DNA from: Cohnella cholangitidis
Lineage (GTDB): Bacteria; Bacillota; Bacilli; Paenibacillales; Paenibacillaceae
Direction of reading: 5' to 3'
Assembly: GCF_014107495.1 (NCBI RefSeq)
Contig: NZ_CP041969.1
Span: forward strand, 868,001-932,000
DNA: 64,000 nt
Both the position numbers and the translations under genes were made by a program. Numbering within the stretch: position 1 is the stretch's first letter; every line of letters begins with the position of its first letter. Below are positions 33,614 through 44,173 of this stretch, piece after piece. The notes under the pieces are model-generated. The model was not told the DNA's origin, did not search any database, and saw only the letters and a list, made by a program, of their open reading frames with translations.

Positions 33614-36250
33614 TTAAGACAACTGAGCCAGAACCAACTGTTCGGCGGCTGCAAGAGCTTCGGATAGCTTGGATGGGTCTTTGCCGCCGGCTTGGGCAAG
33701 CTCCGGCTTGCCGCCTCCGCCACCGCCGCAGATCGCCGCGATATCTTTGATCAGCTTGCCTGCGTGCAGGCCTTGTTGAACGAGGTCGGACGTCACCGCT
33801 ACGACCAGGTTCACTTTGTCGTCGGCAGCCGCGCCGAGCACGAGCACAGCGGAACCGAGCTTCAGCTTAAGCTCGTCGGCCACGCCGCGAAGGGCATCCA
33901 TGCCGCCCGCGTTCACTTGGGTCGAGAGCAGCGTCACGCCGCCGACCGTTTTCGCTGCCGATACGAGATCGGCGGCTTCCAAGCGGCTAAGCTTGCCTTG
34001 AAGCGATTCGTTGTCGCGCTGCAGTTGGCGAACCTCGCCTTGAACGGCTTCGATTCGCTTGGCAACGTCGTTAACGCCGCATTTCAATTGCGCAGCCGCG
34101 CCTTTGAGGACGTTTAATTGATCGTCCAGATAGTTATAGGCATTGCGGCCGGTCACCGCTTCGATCCGACGAACGCCAGAGCCGATACCGCCTTCGCTTA
34201 CGAGCTTGAACAGGCCGATCTGCGAAGTGTTCCGCACGTGGCATCCGCCGCAAAGCTCCAAGCTATATTCGCCAACGCGCACGACGCGGACGATATCTCC
34301 GTATTTCTCTCCGAACAAAGCCATGGCGCCGAGAGCTTTCGCTTCGGCAATCGGCTTGAAGCTAATGTCCAGCTCCGTTCCGATCCAGATCTGTTCGTTC
34401 ACGCGACGTTCGACTTCGGCTAGTTCTTCGGGCGTAATCGCGCCGAAGTGCGAGAAGTCGAACCGCAGGCGATCCGGTTCCACGAGCGATCCGGCCTGAT
34501 TGACGTGCTCGCCGAGTACGTCTTTCAAAGCTCTGTGCAGCAAGTGGGTCGCCGTGTGGTTGCGAACGATGTCGCTGCGTTCGGATGCGTTGACGGAAGC
34601 CGTTACCGTATCGCCGACCCGCAGGAAACCGCCGGTAACGACGACTTGATGGACGGACTGGCCGTGCGGAGCTTTGCTCAAGCCGGTCACGTCGGCATTG
34701 ACGCCTTTGCCGGATAGCACGCCGCGGTCGCTCACTTGTCCGCCGCTCTCCGCGTAGAACGGAGTCCGGTCGAGGACGACGAGGACCTTATCGTCTACGC
34801 CGGAGACGTCGACGAATTGGTTATCCGACACGATGGCGATTATGCGGGATTCGGCCGTAAGGCCGTCGTATCCGACGAACTCGCTTTTCTCGGTGTAATC
34901 CGCGAGCGGCCCGCCTTGCACCTTCATGCTGTCCGTCTCTTGACGGGCTGCACGGGCGCGATCGCGCTGCTCTTGCATGGAGGAATCGAAGCCTTCCCGA
35001 TCGACGGTCATGCCTTGCTCCGTCGCGTAGTCTTCCGTCAGATCGAACGGGAAGCCGTACGTATCGTACAATTTGAAAGCATCCGGACCGGAGATGACCG
35101 TACGTCCGTTTGCGCGGGCTTTGTCGCACAAGTCAGCCAAGATAGCCAAACCGTCCGTCAAAGTCTCGTGGAAACGCTCCTCCTCCGTGCGGATAACCTT
35201 CTCGATGAACTCGCGTTTCTCCAGCACTTCCGGATAGTAGACGCCCATAATTTCTCCTACGGTAGGCGTAAGCTCCCACAAGAAAGGACGGTCGATGCCG
35301 AGTACTTTGCCGTATCGAACGGCGCGGCGAAGCAATCGGCGGATGACGTATCCGCGGCCTTCATTCGAAGGCAGCACGCCGTCTCCGACGGAGAACGCGA
35401 CTGTCCGAATATGATCGGCAATAACCTTCAGCGCGACGTCGTGCTCTTCGTTCGTTTTGTATTTTACCCCGGCGATGCCGCAAGTGCGCTCGATCAAAGG
35501 CATGAACAAGTCCGTGTCGAAGTTGGAATCCACGTCCTGCAAAATCGACGCGAACCGTTCGAGCCCTGCGCCCGTATCGATGTTCTTGTTCGGAAGCGGC
35601 GTATAGCTGCCGTCTTTATTGTGGTTGAATTGAGAGAAAACGAGGTTCCAAACCTCGAGGAAACGCTCGTTCTCGCCTCCCGTCGTGCAATCGGGATCGG
35701 ACAAATCCCCGTACTTGTCTCCGCGATCGTAGAAAATTTCGGTACAAGGACCGCATGGGCCTTCGCCGATATCCCAGAAATTGTCTTGCAGCTTAACGAT
35801 CCGCTCGGCGGGAAGACCGATTTTCTCGTTCCAGAAACGATAAGCTTCTTCATCTTCCGGATAAACCGTAACGGACAATCTATCGGGATCGAATCCGATC
35901 CATTCCGGCCCCGTCAGGAATTCCCAAGCCCACGTAATCGCTTCTTCCTTGAAATAATCTCCGATGGAGAAGTTGCCCAGCATCTCGAAGAAAGTGTGAT
36001 GGCGACGAGTCTTGCCCACGTTCTCGATATCGTTAGTCCGGATGCACTTTTGCGAATTGGCGATTCTTGGATTTTCCGGCTTTACGCGTCCGTCGAAATA
36101 CGCTTTCAACGGTGCCATGCCGGCATTAATCCATAACAACGACGGATCGTTATGCGGGACGAGCGGAGAGCTCGGTTCGATCTTGTGGCCTTTGCTTTCG
36201 AAGAACGCTAACCATTTACTGCGGATTTCTGCTGCTTTCATCGGTTTCAT
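33614..36250 (-). CDS. alaS: alanyl-tRNA synthetase
   Basis: Class II synthetase of 878 residues. It begins [44 protein letters not shown], with motif 1/2 region [26 protein letters not shown]. The editing domain has the zinc-binding HTATHLLH and LELCGGCH, and the C-Ala domain ends with [24 protein letters not shown] 36250 is preceded by GAGGAGG. Expression is controlled by the T-box upstream. A long antisense open frame (34736-36136) is a composition artefact. Confidence 0.99.
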   Translation of the reverse strand: MKPMKAAEIRSKWLAFFESKGHKIEPSSPLVPHNDPSLLWINAGMAPLKAYFDGRVKPENPRIANSQKCIRTNDIENVGKTRRHHTFFEMLGNFSIGDYFKEEAITWAWEFLTGPEWIGFDPDRLSVTVYPEDEEAYRFWNEKIGLPAERIVKLQDNFWDIGEGPCGPCTEIFYDRGDKYGDLSDPDCTTGGENERFLEVWNLVFSQFNHNKDGSYTPLPNKNIDTGAGLERFASILQDVDSNFDTDLFMPLIERTCGIAGVKYKTNEEHDVALKVIADHIRTVAFSVGDGVLPSNEGRGYVIRRLLRRAVRYGKVLGIDRPFLWELTPTVGEIMGVYYPEVLEKREFIEKVIRTEEERFHETLTDGLAILADLCDKARANGRTVISGPDAFKLYDTYGFPFDLTEDYATEQGMTVDREGFDSSMQEQRDRARAARQETDSMKVQGGPLADYTEKSEFVGYDGLTAESRIIAIVSDNQFVDVSGVDDKVLVVLDRTPFYAESGGQVSDRGVLSGKGVNADVTGLSKAPHGQSVHQVVVTGGFLRVGDTVTASVNASERSDIVRNHTATHLLHRALKDVLGEHVNQAGSLVEPDRLRFDFSHFGAITPEELAEVERRVNEQIWIGTELDISFKPIAEAKALGAMALFGEKYGDIVRVVRVGEYSLELCGGCHVRNTSQIGLFKLVSEGGIGSGVRRIEAVTGRNAYNYLDDQLNVLKGAAAQLKCGVNDVAKRIEAVQGEVRQLQRDNESLQGKLSRLEAADLVSAAKTVGGVTLLSTQVNAGGMDALRGVADELKLKLGSAVLVLGAAADDKVNLVVAVTSDLVQQGLHAGKLIKDIAAICGGGGGGKPELAQAGGKDPSKLSEALAAAEQLVLAQLS

Positions 36251-36271
36251 TCCAAATCCTCCTCGTGAATG

Positions 36272-36559
36272 TCCAAAAAAATAAAAAAACGCCCCTTAAA
36301 TCAGGGACGAAAATCTTCGCGGTACCACCCTGGTTATTGCATCGCATAGACGCAATCTCCTCATGCAGGGATAACGGCCTTCGCCGGCGGACTTCGATCC
36401 GCACTCCGAAACGAGCTTCCTTCGCCCTTCGCATTGAAGATTCTCTCAGCCAAGCCGTTTGTTGTTGCCATCGGCAAACCTACGGCTTGAAATCTTCTCT
36501 CTGATCATGCGGACTGCAAAGTACTTATGTTTCGTCAACGCGTTGCAAATATGTTAATC
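36272..36559 (-). ncRNA. T-box riboswitch leader of alaS
   Basis: The minus strand has the T-box core AGGGTGGTACCGCG (36331-36318), whose UGGU would pair with the ACCA end of uncharged tRNA-Ala, followed by the terminator CGTCCCT-AGGGGCG plus T7 (36309-36283). In stem I the lower helix GAAGATT/AATCTTC (near 36495-36430) flanks an internal loop GGCTGAGAG; its GCU is the likely alanine specifier. Low charging of tRNA-Ala should favour the antiterminator and read-through into alaS. Confidence 0.93.
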
Positions 36560-36565
36560 ATACAA

Positions 36566-36595
36566 ATTATAGACAACGTATTTCGACGCTGTCAA
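36566..36595 (-). promoter_or_regulatory. SigA promoter of the alaS T-box transcript
   Basis: Minus strand TTGACA (36595-36590), 18-base spacer, TATAAT (36571-36566): both hexamers are perfect. The stop codon TGA of the upstream AI-2E gene lies inside the -35 hexamer, so the promoter begins inside the preceding gene. Confidence 0.9.
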
Positions 36596-37662
36596 ACGGT
36601 TTTTCTATGGATGTAGTAGGCGGACACATGCTGCACGACGACTTTCATCGCCGCGTAGAAAGGAACCGCCAAAATCATTCCGACGACGCCCGCCAGCTGG
36701 CCCCCGATGAGCAGCACTAAAATGATCGTCAACGGATGCATTTTCATCGATTTGCCTACTACCTGCGGACTGATTACGTTGCTCTCGAGATTCTGGCAGA
36801 TCATGTTGACGATGACGACCATCAACACCATTTTCCAAGAAACCGTCGTCGCCATGACCAATGCGGGCAACGCTCCTAGGAACGGCCCTAGGTAAGGGAT
36901 TATGTCGAACAAAGACACGAATCCGGCCATTAGCAGCGGATAAGGCATTCCTATGATCAAATATCCGATATAAGCCAGCACGCCGATGCACAGGGAAACG
37001 ATAAGCTGCCCTCTTATGTAGCTTCCTAAAGCCTCGTCTATTTCCTTCATGAGCCTTACCGCATGTTTGCGCCTGGCACGGGGAATATACTTTAATGCCG
37101 CCCGTTCGAATACGTCCAAATCTTTCATCATGTAAAAAGCCAAAAAAGGAACGATCATCGCCATGAACAAGACGTTAACTACGGCCCCGATATTGTTCAG
37201 AAAGTCGGCGATCCGTTGTTCGATTTGCTTCTCCATCGTACTGATCGACCGATTGATCCCGTCCCTGACCGTTTCCGGCAGCACGTTGTTATTATTGAAA
37301 TGATCCACGATGCTCTGGGCCTTCATCGTTAAATCCGGCATTCGCTCGTTCAATTCCTCCACTTGATCCATGAACATCGGAATGACGTTCATGAGGATGA
37401 CTATTGAAACCGAAATAAATACCGCGTAGATGAGCAATACCGCCGCCGTTCGAGGCACCTTGCGGTCATGCAGCAGATTGACGATCGGATTTAACGTATA
37501 GGAAATGACCATCGCGATGAGGAAGGGCGTCAAAACCGCCTTCAGAAAATCGTAGACGGACATGAGCATCGGGCGCACGAGTACGACAAGAAACAATACG
37601 ATCAAGATCAGGATCGCGTATATAAGCAAGTTAAACAACCGACTCTGAGTGATCCGGCTCAT
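36592..37662 (-). CDS. yrrI: AI-2E family transporter-like membrane protein (YrrI type)
   Basis: A 356-residue PerM/AI-2E family protein: N-terminal helices LFNLLIYAILILIVLFLVVLV and FLKAVLTPFLIAMVISYTLNPIV, a soluble middle (VEELNERMPDLTMKAQSIVDHFNN), and MAGFVSLFDIIPYLGPFLGALPAL plus NVISPQVVGKSMKMHPLTIILVLLIGGQLAGVVGMILAVP. ATG 37662 is chosen for its GGGGGAGG; the open frame extends 48 codons upstream without a ribosome site. Position just before alaS equals that of yrrI in Bacillus. Substrate unknown. Second member of this family in the window (the other is at 22981-24126). Confidence 0.92.
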   Translation of the reverse strand: MSRITQSRLFNLLIYAILILIVLFLVVLVRPMLMSVYDFLKAVLTPFLIAMVISYTLNPIVNLLHDRKVPRTAAVLLIYAVFISVSIVILMNVIPMFMDQVEELNERMPDLTMKAQSIVDHFNNNNVLPETVRDGINRSISTMEKQIEQRIADFLNNIGAVVNVLFMAMIVPFLAFYMMKDLDVFERAALKYIPRARRKHAVRLMKEIDEALGSYIRGQLIVSLCIGVLAYIGYLIIGMPYPLLMAGFVSLFDIIPYLGPFLGALPALVMATTVSWKMVLMVVIVNMICQNLESNVISPQVVGKSMKMHPLTIILVLLIGGQLAGVVGMILAVPFYAAMKVVVQHVSAYYIHRKTV

Positions 37663-37773
37663 CTCTCTACCTCCCCCGAATGCACGCCCCATACTCCCAA
37701 CATTCTTAACCGGAGAGCGAAAGCCTTTGAAGTTAGTATATGTACTTGTCCCGACGGGTAAACCAACGGAAAT

Positions 37774-37814
37774 AAAAAAGCACCCCGAGCTCCCGCGAGG
37801 GAGCATCGGAGTGC
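37774..37814 (-). terminator. terminator after the small zinc-ribbon gene
   Basis: GCACTCCGATGCTCCC and GGGAGCTCGGGGTGC arms, 4-base loop, T6 on the minus strand. Separates the cymR-desulfurase-yrrD group from yrrI. Confidence 0.92.
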
Positions 37815-37829
37815 CTGCCGCTGCCTTGC

Positions 37830-38036
37830 TTACATTCCGTTCGCATGGATTTGAGCCGGCATTGCTTCTTCAAAGAACAAATCGTCCAAAGAACTCAGCG
37901 TTCCGTCTTCTTCCACTTGATATACCGACATTTTCTCGCCGTTCACCGTCAATTCGATAAAACAGCTCCAACAATAAAACTGGTGCGAACCGATTTTGCC
38001 AATATCTTTGGAGCTGCAATTCGGGCATCTCATCAT
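37830..38036 (-). CDS. small zinc-ribbon protein
   Basis: A 67-68 residue protein: MRCPNCSSKDIGKIGSHQFYCWSCFIEL has two CxxC pairs (zinc ribbon), followed by a hydrophilic acidic tail (EEDGTLSSLDDLFFEE). It overlaps the yrrD stop by 4 bases (ATGA-type), so it is translated together with it. Function unknown; conserved small proteins of this type occur in Paenibacillaceae. Confidence 0.85.
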   Translation of the reverse strand: MMRCPNCSSKDIGKIGSHQFYCWSCFIELTVNGEKMSVYQVEEDGTLSSLDDLFFEEAMPAQIHANGM

Positions 38037-38584
38037 CCGTCTTCACCTGTCACTTTCCGCGTATGGTCTCTCGTAAGAATCCGCTCGTATGAAGCGGGTA
38101 CCAGAATGGCATCCTCGCCTAGAACGATATTTTCGGGTGATTCCGGCAGAAACAATTTCCGCCTTCCCTCGAATACGTCCGCGAGAAAACCGTCCGTCAA
38201 CTCGTATCCTAATATTTGTGTACCCTCAGACGGATGGAAATAAACGTCTGAGACTTCGCCTAAATGCCGTCCTTCAATCGTATACACAGACATATCCTTC
38301 AACCGGACGACGCCGGTATGAAAAGTCCGCAGCAGCTGCTTGCTATCTATAGTCGCAATGACCGTACTGTTGCGAATCAACAGGGCGTCTTCACCGCAGT
38401 GAACGATATCTTCCCAGTAGACAGCCCTAGGCATCTTGCGTATTAAGCCTGACCGAGTATATCTGTCCAAGATAACCCCGACCGGCGTCCAAAACTCGTC
38501 GAACCAGAGATCTTTTACTTTCCCTGCGAATTTACCGTTCTCGTGCAGCACCGGTAGGCCGAGAATCCGCTGTACTTGAATCAT
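38033..38584 (-). CDS. yrrD: PRC-barrel domain protein (YrrD type)
   Basis: A 183-residue protein with two PRC-barrel-like units: RILGLPVLHENGKFAGKVKDLWFDEFWTPVGVILD and MSVYTIEGRHLGEVSDVYFHPSEGTQILGYELTDGFLADVFEGRRKLFLP. Similar to YrrD of Bacillus, found in the same neighbourhood. PRC barrels often bind proteins or nucleic acid; here the role is not known. It follows the cysteine desulfurase by 30 bases. Confidence 0.9.
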   Translation of the reverse strand: MIQVQRILGLPVLHENGKFAGKVKDLWFDEFWTPVGVILDRYTRSGLIRKMPRAVYWEDIVHCGEDALLIRNSTVIATIDSKQLLRTFHTGVVRLKDMSVYTIEGRHLGEVSDVYFHPSEGTQILGYELTDGFLADVFEGRRKLFLPESPENIVLGEDAILVPASYERILTRDHTRKVTGEDG

Positions 38585-38614
38585 AACCGGACTCCTAACT
38601 ATTCCAGCGCCTTG

Positions 38615-39766
38615 TTATCTATTACGCAAACGAGCTGAAATGGTTGCAGTTATTTTCGCCAAATTATCGGCTTCTTCTCTAGTATTGCCCAAACCGAAGC
38701 TAAAACGTACGGCAGATGACACTCTTTCGGAAGAAATGTTCATTGCCGACAGAACATGCGACGGCTTCAAGGAGCCCGAAGTGCACGCCGATCCGCCCGA
38801 AGCCGACACCCCCGCCAAATCCAGGTTCATCAGCATGCTCTCGGAGGAAATGCCGGTAAAGCTCAAATTCAGGATATGCGGAAGTCGTTCGTCGGGATGT
38901 CCGTTAACCGTAAACCCGTCGGCACCGAGTTGCTCCGTCAGCTTCTGCAGCAAGGTCTCGCGGATACTCTCCGCATGATCCCTCCTGGATTGAAGCTGGG
39001 CGTATGCTAGCTCCGCCGCTTTGGCGAAGGCTGCGATTCCGGGTACGTTCTCCGTTCCGGCTCTGCGGTTGCGCTCTTGGGAGCCGCCGAATAACAACGG
39101 CTGAAACGAGGTTCCTTTGCGGACGTAGAGTAGGCCAACGCCCTGCGGGCCGTTGATTTTGTGCGCGGACAGGCTGAGGAAGTCAATCGGCAATTGCTTG
39201 AGATCGAAAGAAAGATAACCAAATGCTTGTACCGCGTCGACGTGCATGTATGCTTTATGCTTGCGAGCCCAATCGCCGATTTCGGCAATCGGCTGTATAG
39301 TCCCGGTTTCGTTGTTGCCCGCCATGACGCTGACGATCGCCGTCGTATCGTTAATGGCGGCTTTCGCGTCCTCTACCGCGACGCGTCCGAATTCGTCGAC
39401 AGGCAATACCGTCAGCAAGAACCCTTGAGCCTCTAGCTGACGGCATGCATGCAAGACGGCGTGATGCTCGACCGCCGTCGTAACGATCCCGTTGCGCCCC
39501 TTACGGCGTTGCGCAAGGGCTGCTCCGAATAATGCGGAATTATCGCTTTCGGTACCGCTCCCCGTAAATATAAGTTCAGAGGGTTCGCAATGAAGAATTG
39601 CCGCAAAGGCGTCCCTCGCGGAAGTGATCCGTTCTCTGGCCGTTCGCCCGTGGGAATGCAAGCTGGAGGGGTTGCCCGGTCCTCCGGTTGCCGCCTCGGC
39701 GTAGGCTTGGAGAGCTTCCGGACTCATAACCGTGGTCGCCGCGTGATCGAAATAAATGGAACCCAT
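38615..39766 (-). CDS. yrvO: cysteine desulfurase (YrvO/NifS type)
   Basis: PLP enzyme taking sulfur from cysteine, in Bacillus the dedicated sulfur donor to MnmA for tRNA 2-thiolation. Signatures: IYFDHAATTVMSPEAL, GSGTESDNSAL, VDAVQAFG, PLP lysine in LSAHKINGPQGVG, and the sulfur-carrying loop GVSASGGSACTSGSLKPSHVL. ATG 39766 with AAGGTG upstream is preferred; GTG 39775 overlaps that site. It follows cymR and lies opposite mnmA, its likely partner. Confidence 0.95.
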   Translation of the reverse strand: MGSIYFDHAATTVMSPEALQAYAEAATGGPGNPSSLHSHGRTARERITSARDAFAAILHCEPSELIFTGSGTESDNSALFGAALAQRRKGRNGIVTTAVEHHAVLHACRQLEAQGFLLTVLPVDEFGRVAVEDAKAAINDTTAIVSVMAGNNETGTIQPIAEIGDWARKHKAYMHVDAVQAFGYLSFDLKQLPIDFLSLSAHKINGPQGVGLLYVRKGTSFQPLLFGGSQERNRRAGTENVPGIAAFAKAAELAYAQLQSRRDHAESIRETLLQKLTEQLGADGFTVNGHPDERLPHILNLSFTGISSESMLMNLDLAGVSASGGSACTSGSLKPSHVLSAMNISSERVSSAVRFSFGLGNTREEADNLAKITATISARLRNR

Positions 39767-39832
39767 GCCTTGCACCTTCTTCTAAATGGGAAAGTTCTCC
39801 CCGCGTTCGAAAAACGACTGGATGAACGGCTG

Positions 39833-40252
39833 CTAAATGTAGAACATGTAGTTGTCCAGCTTGTCCTCGCCTTTAAAGGAAATAAGGTCGTGAAGAGTCG
39901 TCGAATCGAGAACTTCGGCAATGCTGTCCCGGATTCTCAGCCACAGGTCGCGTTTGGCCGGATCGTCTTCTTCGGTGAAATCAACGGGGCTGATCGGTCC
40001 TTCCAGTATGCGGATGACGTCCCCGGAGGAAATCGTTTCCGGATCCTTGGACAGAATATACCCGCCGTAAGCTCCCCTAACGCTTTTGACTAGCCCGGCA
40101 TTGCGCAGCGGGGCAATCAATTGCTCCAAGTAATGCTCGGATAGACCGTTTTTCTCGGCAATGCTTTTTAATGAAATCGGCCCCTCGCCGAATTTAGCCG
40201 CAAGTTCCATCATAATCGTTAAGCCGTAGCGGCCTTTCGTCGAAATTTTCAA
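39833..40252 (-). CDS. cymR: Rrf2 family regulator, CymR type
   Basis: Winged-helix repressor of cysteine metabolism genes; in Bacillus it works with CysK as sensor. The 139 residues (LKISTKGRYGLTIMMELAAKFGEGPISLKSIAEKNGLSEHYLEQLIAPLRNAGLVKSVRGAYGGYIL... to YMFYI) follow B. subtilis CymR almost throughout. It lacks the three clustered cysteines of IscR, so no Fe-S cluster. TTG 40252 aligns with the CymR start; an in-frame ATG at 40270 would add six residues. Followed by the cysteine desulfurase. Confidence 0.92.
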   Translation of the reverse strand: MKISTKGRYGLTIMMELAAKFGEGPISLKSIAEKNGLSEHYLEQLIAPLRNAGLVKSVRGAYGGYILSKDPETISSGDVIRILEGPISPVDFTEEDDPAKRDLWLRIRDSIAEVLDSTTLHDLISFKGEDKLDNYMFYI

Positions 40253-40319
40253 GAGAACACCCGCTTTCATGCCTTGAGCATAGAATAAGTTTCTTTATGT
40301 CTTATTCAAAATGTTTTAA

Positions 40320-40335
40320 ATGGGGGTATCCCCAT
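40320..40335. promoter_or_regulatory. inverted repeat near the cymR promoter, possible operator
   Basis: ATGGGG-GTAT-CCCCAT lies about 12 bases downstream of the cymR -10 and between divergent cymR and mnmA. Its place suits an autoregulatory operator; it does not match any CymR consensus I can verify. Confidence 0.45.
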
Positions 40336-40346
40336 ATTAAATCTAT

Positions 40347-40375
40347 GTTATCACATCTATATCCTTTTTGGTCAA
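40347..40375 (-). promoter_or_regulatory. candidate cymR promoter
   Basis: Minus strand TTGACC (40375-40370), 17-base spacer, GATAAC (40352-40347). -35 is good, -10 only 4 of 6. Confidence 0.5.
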
Positions 40376-40480
40376 AAAAACGTGACATATTCATGAAAGG
40401 GATGCCGATATGTGAGAAATCGGTTCGAATATGCTAATATTAAAGACGAAACGGTTCTCGTTTGCAGTAAGGAGAGATGA

Positions 40481-41656
<1,176 letters not shown>

Positions 41657-41667
41657 CTTCGCGTACG

Positions 41668-41698
41668 ACCGCTAGCCGTTAACGGTTAGCGGTTTTTT
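41668..41698 (+). terminator. terminator of mnmA
   Basis: ACCGCTAGCCG and CGGTTAGCGGT with TTAA loop, then T6. Confidence 0.92.
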
Positions 41699-41764
41699 GC
41701 TGAGATAACGGCAAAAAGAGGCCGCGAGGCCCCTTTAGGAAATGCGCTATAGGATATCGAACCG

Positions 41765-42511
41765 TTAACCTATCCGGCTCATTTCGTCGTCGCTGATCTC
41801 GAAATTGTGGTACACGTCCTGAACGTCGTCGTTGTCATCGAATGCTTCCATCATTTTCAGGAGTTTCTCCGCGTTCTCCCCTTCGGTAGCTACCGTATTT
41901 TGCGGCAACCAGCGAAGGCTTGCCGTCTCGAACGCGTAGCCTGCCGCTTCCAGATTGCTCTTAACGGCATCGAATTCTTCCGGCGCGGTCAAGATTTCGA
42001 AGCTGTCTTCCCCGACGACGACGTCTTCCGCTCCGGCTTCTAGAACTTCCATCATGAAGCTGTCTTCGTCGCGTCCATCGTCTTCTTCGCGCTCAACGAC
42101 TAGCAAGCCCTTATAATCGAACATGTAGGATACGCAACCCGATTCCCCCATGTTGCCTCCCCGCTTGCCGAAGATCGAACGAACGTCGGCCGCCGTACGG
42201 TTGCGGTTATCGGTCAGGCACTTCACCATGATCGCCACGCCGCCCGGTCCGTATCCTTCATATAGAACTTCCTCGTAGTCCACGCTGTCGGTCCCGCCGG
42301 ACGCTTTCTTGATCGCTCTTTCAATATTATCAGCTGGCATTTGAATCGCGCGAGCGCTAGCAATCGCGGCCTTGAGGCCGGAGTTAGCCTCAGGGTTCGT
42401 TCCGCCCTTGCGCGCTTGTACGTAAATCTCGCGAGCCAGCTTAACGAAACGATTGTTTTTGGCTTGGTCCGCTTTGCCTTTGCGGCCAGCGAAAAGCTTG
42501 AATTTTGGCAT
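41765..42511 (-). CDS. YebC/PmpR family DNA-binding or translation-assisting protein
   Basis: A 248-residue YebC family protein: MPKFKLFAGRKGKADQAKNNRFVKLAREIYVQARKGGTNPEANSGLKAAIASARAIQMPADNIERAIKKASGG, then YEGYGPGGVAIMVKCLTDNRNRTAADVRSIFGKRGGNMGESGCVSYMFD and the MMEAFDDNDDVQDVYHNFE end. Long annotated as transcription regulators; recent work on YebC2/YeeI proteins in Bacillus and Streptococcus points to helping ribosomes through polyproline stalls. ATG 42511 is favoured (GGGGGT 8 bases upstream) over ATG 42517. N-terminal form differs from E. coli YebC (MAGHSKW). Confidence 0.92.
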   Translation of the reverse strand: MPKFKLFAGRKGKADQAKNNRFVKLAREIYVQARKGGTNPEANSGLKAAIASARAIQMPADNIERAIKKASGGTDSVDYEEVLYEGYGPGGVAIMVKCLTDNRNRTAADVRSIFGKRGGNMGESGCVSYMFDYKGLLVVEREEDDGRDEDSFMMEVLEAGAEDVVVGEDSFEILTAPEEFDAVKSNLEAAGYAFETASLRWLPQNTVATEGENAEKLLKMMEAFDDNDDVQDVYHNFEISDDEMSRIG

Positions 42512-42599
42512 AACCATTTACCCCCGAGAGACATTAGTATCAATAAAACCCAGAAATAGTGTACCACTACGCCGATGACGAGGTCAAAGGAATCGACAA

Positions 42600-42629
42600 T
42601 AAAACCCCTAGCAGAGGCTAGGGGTTTTA
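42600..42629. terminator. bidirectional terminator between csp and the YebC gene
   Basis: TAAAACCCCTAGC and GCTAGGGGTTTTA, perfect 13-bp stem with a 4-base loop. Serves the minus-strand csp gene. Confidence 0.9.
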
Positions 42630-42672
42630 CTGCTAATTCGTGATATGATAATAAGTCAACGCATCGCGAGAC

Positions 42673-42870
42673 TTACAGTTTAACCACGTTAGATGCTTGT
42701 GGACCACGATTGCCTTGAGTGATTTCGAATTCAACCGCTTGGCCTTCTTCCAAGGTTTTGAAGCCTTCGCCTTGGATTGCAGAGAAGTGAACGAATACAT
42801 CGTTGCCGTCCTCGATGGAGATAAAACCGTAGCCTTTCTCCGCGTTAAACCACTTTACTGTTCCTCTCAA
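42673..42870 (-). CDS. cold shock protein (CspA/CspB family)
   Basis: A 65-residue OB-fold single-strand nucleic acid binding protein: [53 protein letters not shown] with RNP1 (KGYGFI) and RNP2 (VFVHF). Length and sequence are canonical. Single gene with a ribosome site AGGAGG before ATG and a strong terminator. Confidence 0.98.
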   Translation of the reverse strand: MRGTVKWFNAEKGYGFISIEDGNDVFVHFSAIQGEGFKTLEEGQAVEFEITQGNRGPQASNVVKL

Positions 42871-42962
42871 ATGAAAAACCTCCTAAAATCTCGCCGTCAA
42901 TCGGCGAATACGATAATTATAACCGAATTTACCCTTTTTTGCAAGATAGGCAGATTCGACCA

Positions 42963-43679
42963 TTAAGCCAATTTAACCAGTCGTAGCAAGGGACTGGGGA
43001 CTGGCGTGAAGGGCAAACCGCTAGGCAAAACCTCCGCGTGCGCGACTTGCCGAAGCTCTCTCAAAAGATCCGGAATGAAAGAGCAAGGCTCCCATTTCAA
43101 GGAAATCAAAGGATATATTCGCAGTTCTCCGCCCGGGCGAAGAACCCGTATCAATTCCGTCAATGCTTCGGCATGAAATTTCTCTCCGAAGGCGTCGGCA
43201 TATAGGAACAAGAAATGGCTGCACAAGACCAATCCGAACGAATCCGTATCGAACGGCAAATTCGGAAGCGACGCCGCAACGTACCTCGACCTGGCTTCTT
43301 CCTTGCGGAAGTCTTCCGCGAACAGCTCGAAGGAACGCTCTCTTAGCTTGCGATGTTGCTCCAAAGAGCTGTAAAAGCTCCAGTCGAATTGTTCCGAGAT
43401 GGCGGCCAGCTTAGCGGTCGAAACCTCGATCTCCCGATAACCCGCGGCGATTACGCTCTCGGTAAGCCCTTCGTAATAAGGATCCGCGGCAACCGCGCTA
43501 ACGCCCATAGCGTTAAGCTGAGCGGTAAAGGACGAAGCTCCTCCCGCGACGTCTAAAACGGGACCCGCGTTCCAATTCGTTTCGGTCAGCGCAAACATCG
43601 CCCGATATTCTTCGAACGATCGGCAAGTCGATGCGACTCCGACTTGCGGATAAGCTTTCAACGCGGACTTGTTTTCCAT
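42963..43679 (-). CDS. class I SAM-dependent methyltransferase
   Basis: A 238-residue protein with GPVLDVAGGASSFTAQLNAMG (motif I), VAADPYY (motif II) and VLRPGGELRIYPLI (post-motif region), together with FGLVLCSHFLFLY. Related to UbiE/ArsM-like class I methyltransferases; the substrate cannot be predicted. ATG 43679 is used because GAGAGGAG lies 9 bases upstream, and the earlier in-frame start would add a repetitive EPR-type stretch. Confidence 0.85.
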   Translation of the reverse strand: MENKSALKAYPQVGVASTCRSFEEYRAMFALTETNWNAGPVLDVAGGASSFTAQLNAMGVSAVAADPYYEGLTESVIAAGYREIEVSTAKLAAISEQFDWSFYSSLEQHRKLRERSFELFAEDFRKEEARSRYVAASLPNLPFDTDSFGLVLCSHFLFLYADAFGEKFHAEALTELIRVLRPGGELRIYPLISLKWEPCSFIPDLLRELRQVAHAEVLPSGLPFTPVPSPLLRLVKLA

Positions 43680-43907
43680 TTTTCTTTTCTCCTCTCGGCT
43701 CGTCAATCCTAGGCTCATCTAGTCTCGGCTCTTTGCTTGCCCCATTCGTTATCCATTGCGAACTTCCGCAATAGAAGCGAATTTTTAGTAGGATCCCACA
43801 TCCCTCGTTTGCTGTCAACCTATTTTTACCAGCGCCGCATTGATTTCTATGCCCATCTCTTCTATGATGAGAAAAACGGCACGACGTGCCCAGACCAGGA
43901 GAAGATC

Positions 43908-44141
43908 ATGTTCGCTAAACATACCGTCTATAAGCACGATAACTACAATATGCTGACTGTAGAGGTTCAAGGCAAAACGCTTGTCGTCAGGGAGATTTCC
44001 GACCAATGGGGCGAGACCTGCCACAAATTCCTGAGCCGCCCGGAACTGATGGACTGGGCTCAAAAAAGATTTCGGCCCGAAGACTTTCCCGATGGCGAGG
44101 AAGGGCTTAAGCTCACGATGGAGAAGCTTAAAAACATCTAA
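43908..44141 (+). CDS. small protein of unknown function, 77 residues
   Basis: MFAKHTVYKHDNYNMLTVEVQGKTLVVREISDQWGETCHKFLSRPELMDWAQKRFRPEDFPDGEEGLKLTMEKLKNI in outline: a beta-rich first half and a helical end, no membrane segment. ATG 43908 has AGGAG 6 bases upstream; the open frame reaches back to 43737 without a ribosome site. I do not recognise the family. The next gene is a small membrane protein 32 bases downstream. Confidence 0.75.
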   Translation: MFAKHTVYKHDNYNMLTVEVQGKTLVVREISDQWGETCHKFLSRPELMDWAQKRFRPEDFPDGEEGLKLTMEKLKNI

Positions 44142-44173
44142 TCGCCCATAGCGGGAAAGGAGCTTTACGCTTA

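Noticed and set aside
34736..36136. 466-codon open frame antisense to alaS
   Set aside because: It mirrors alaS codons, has no ribosome site and no recognisable domain.
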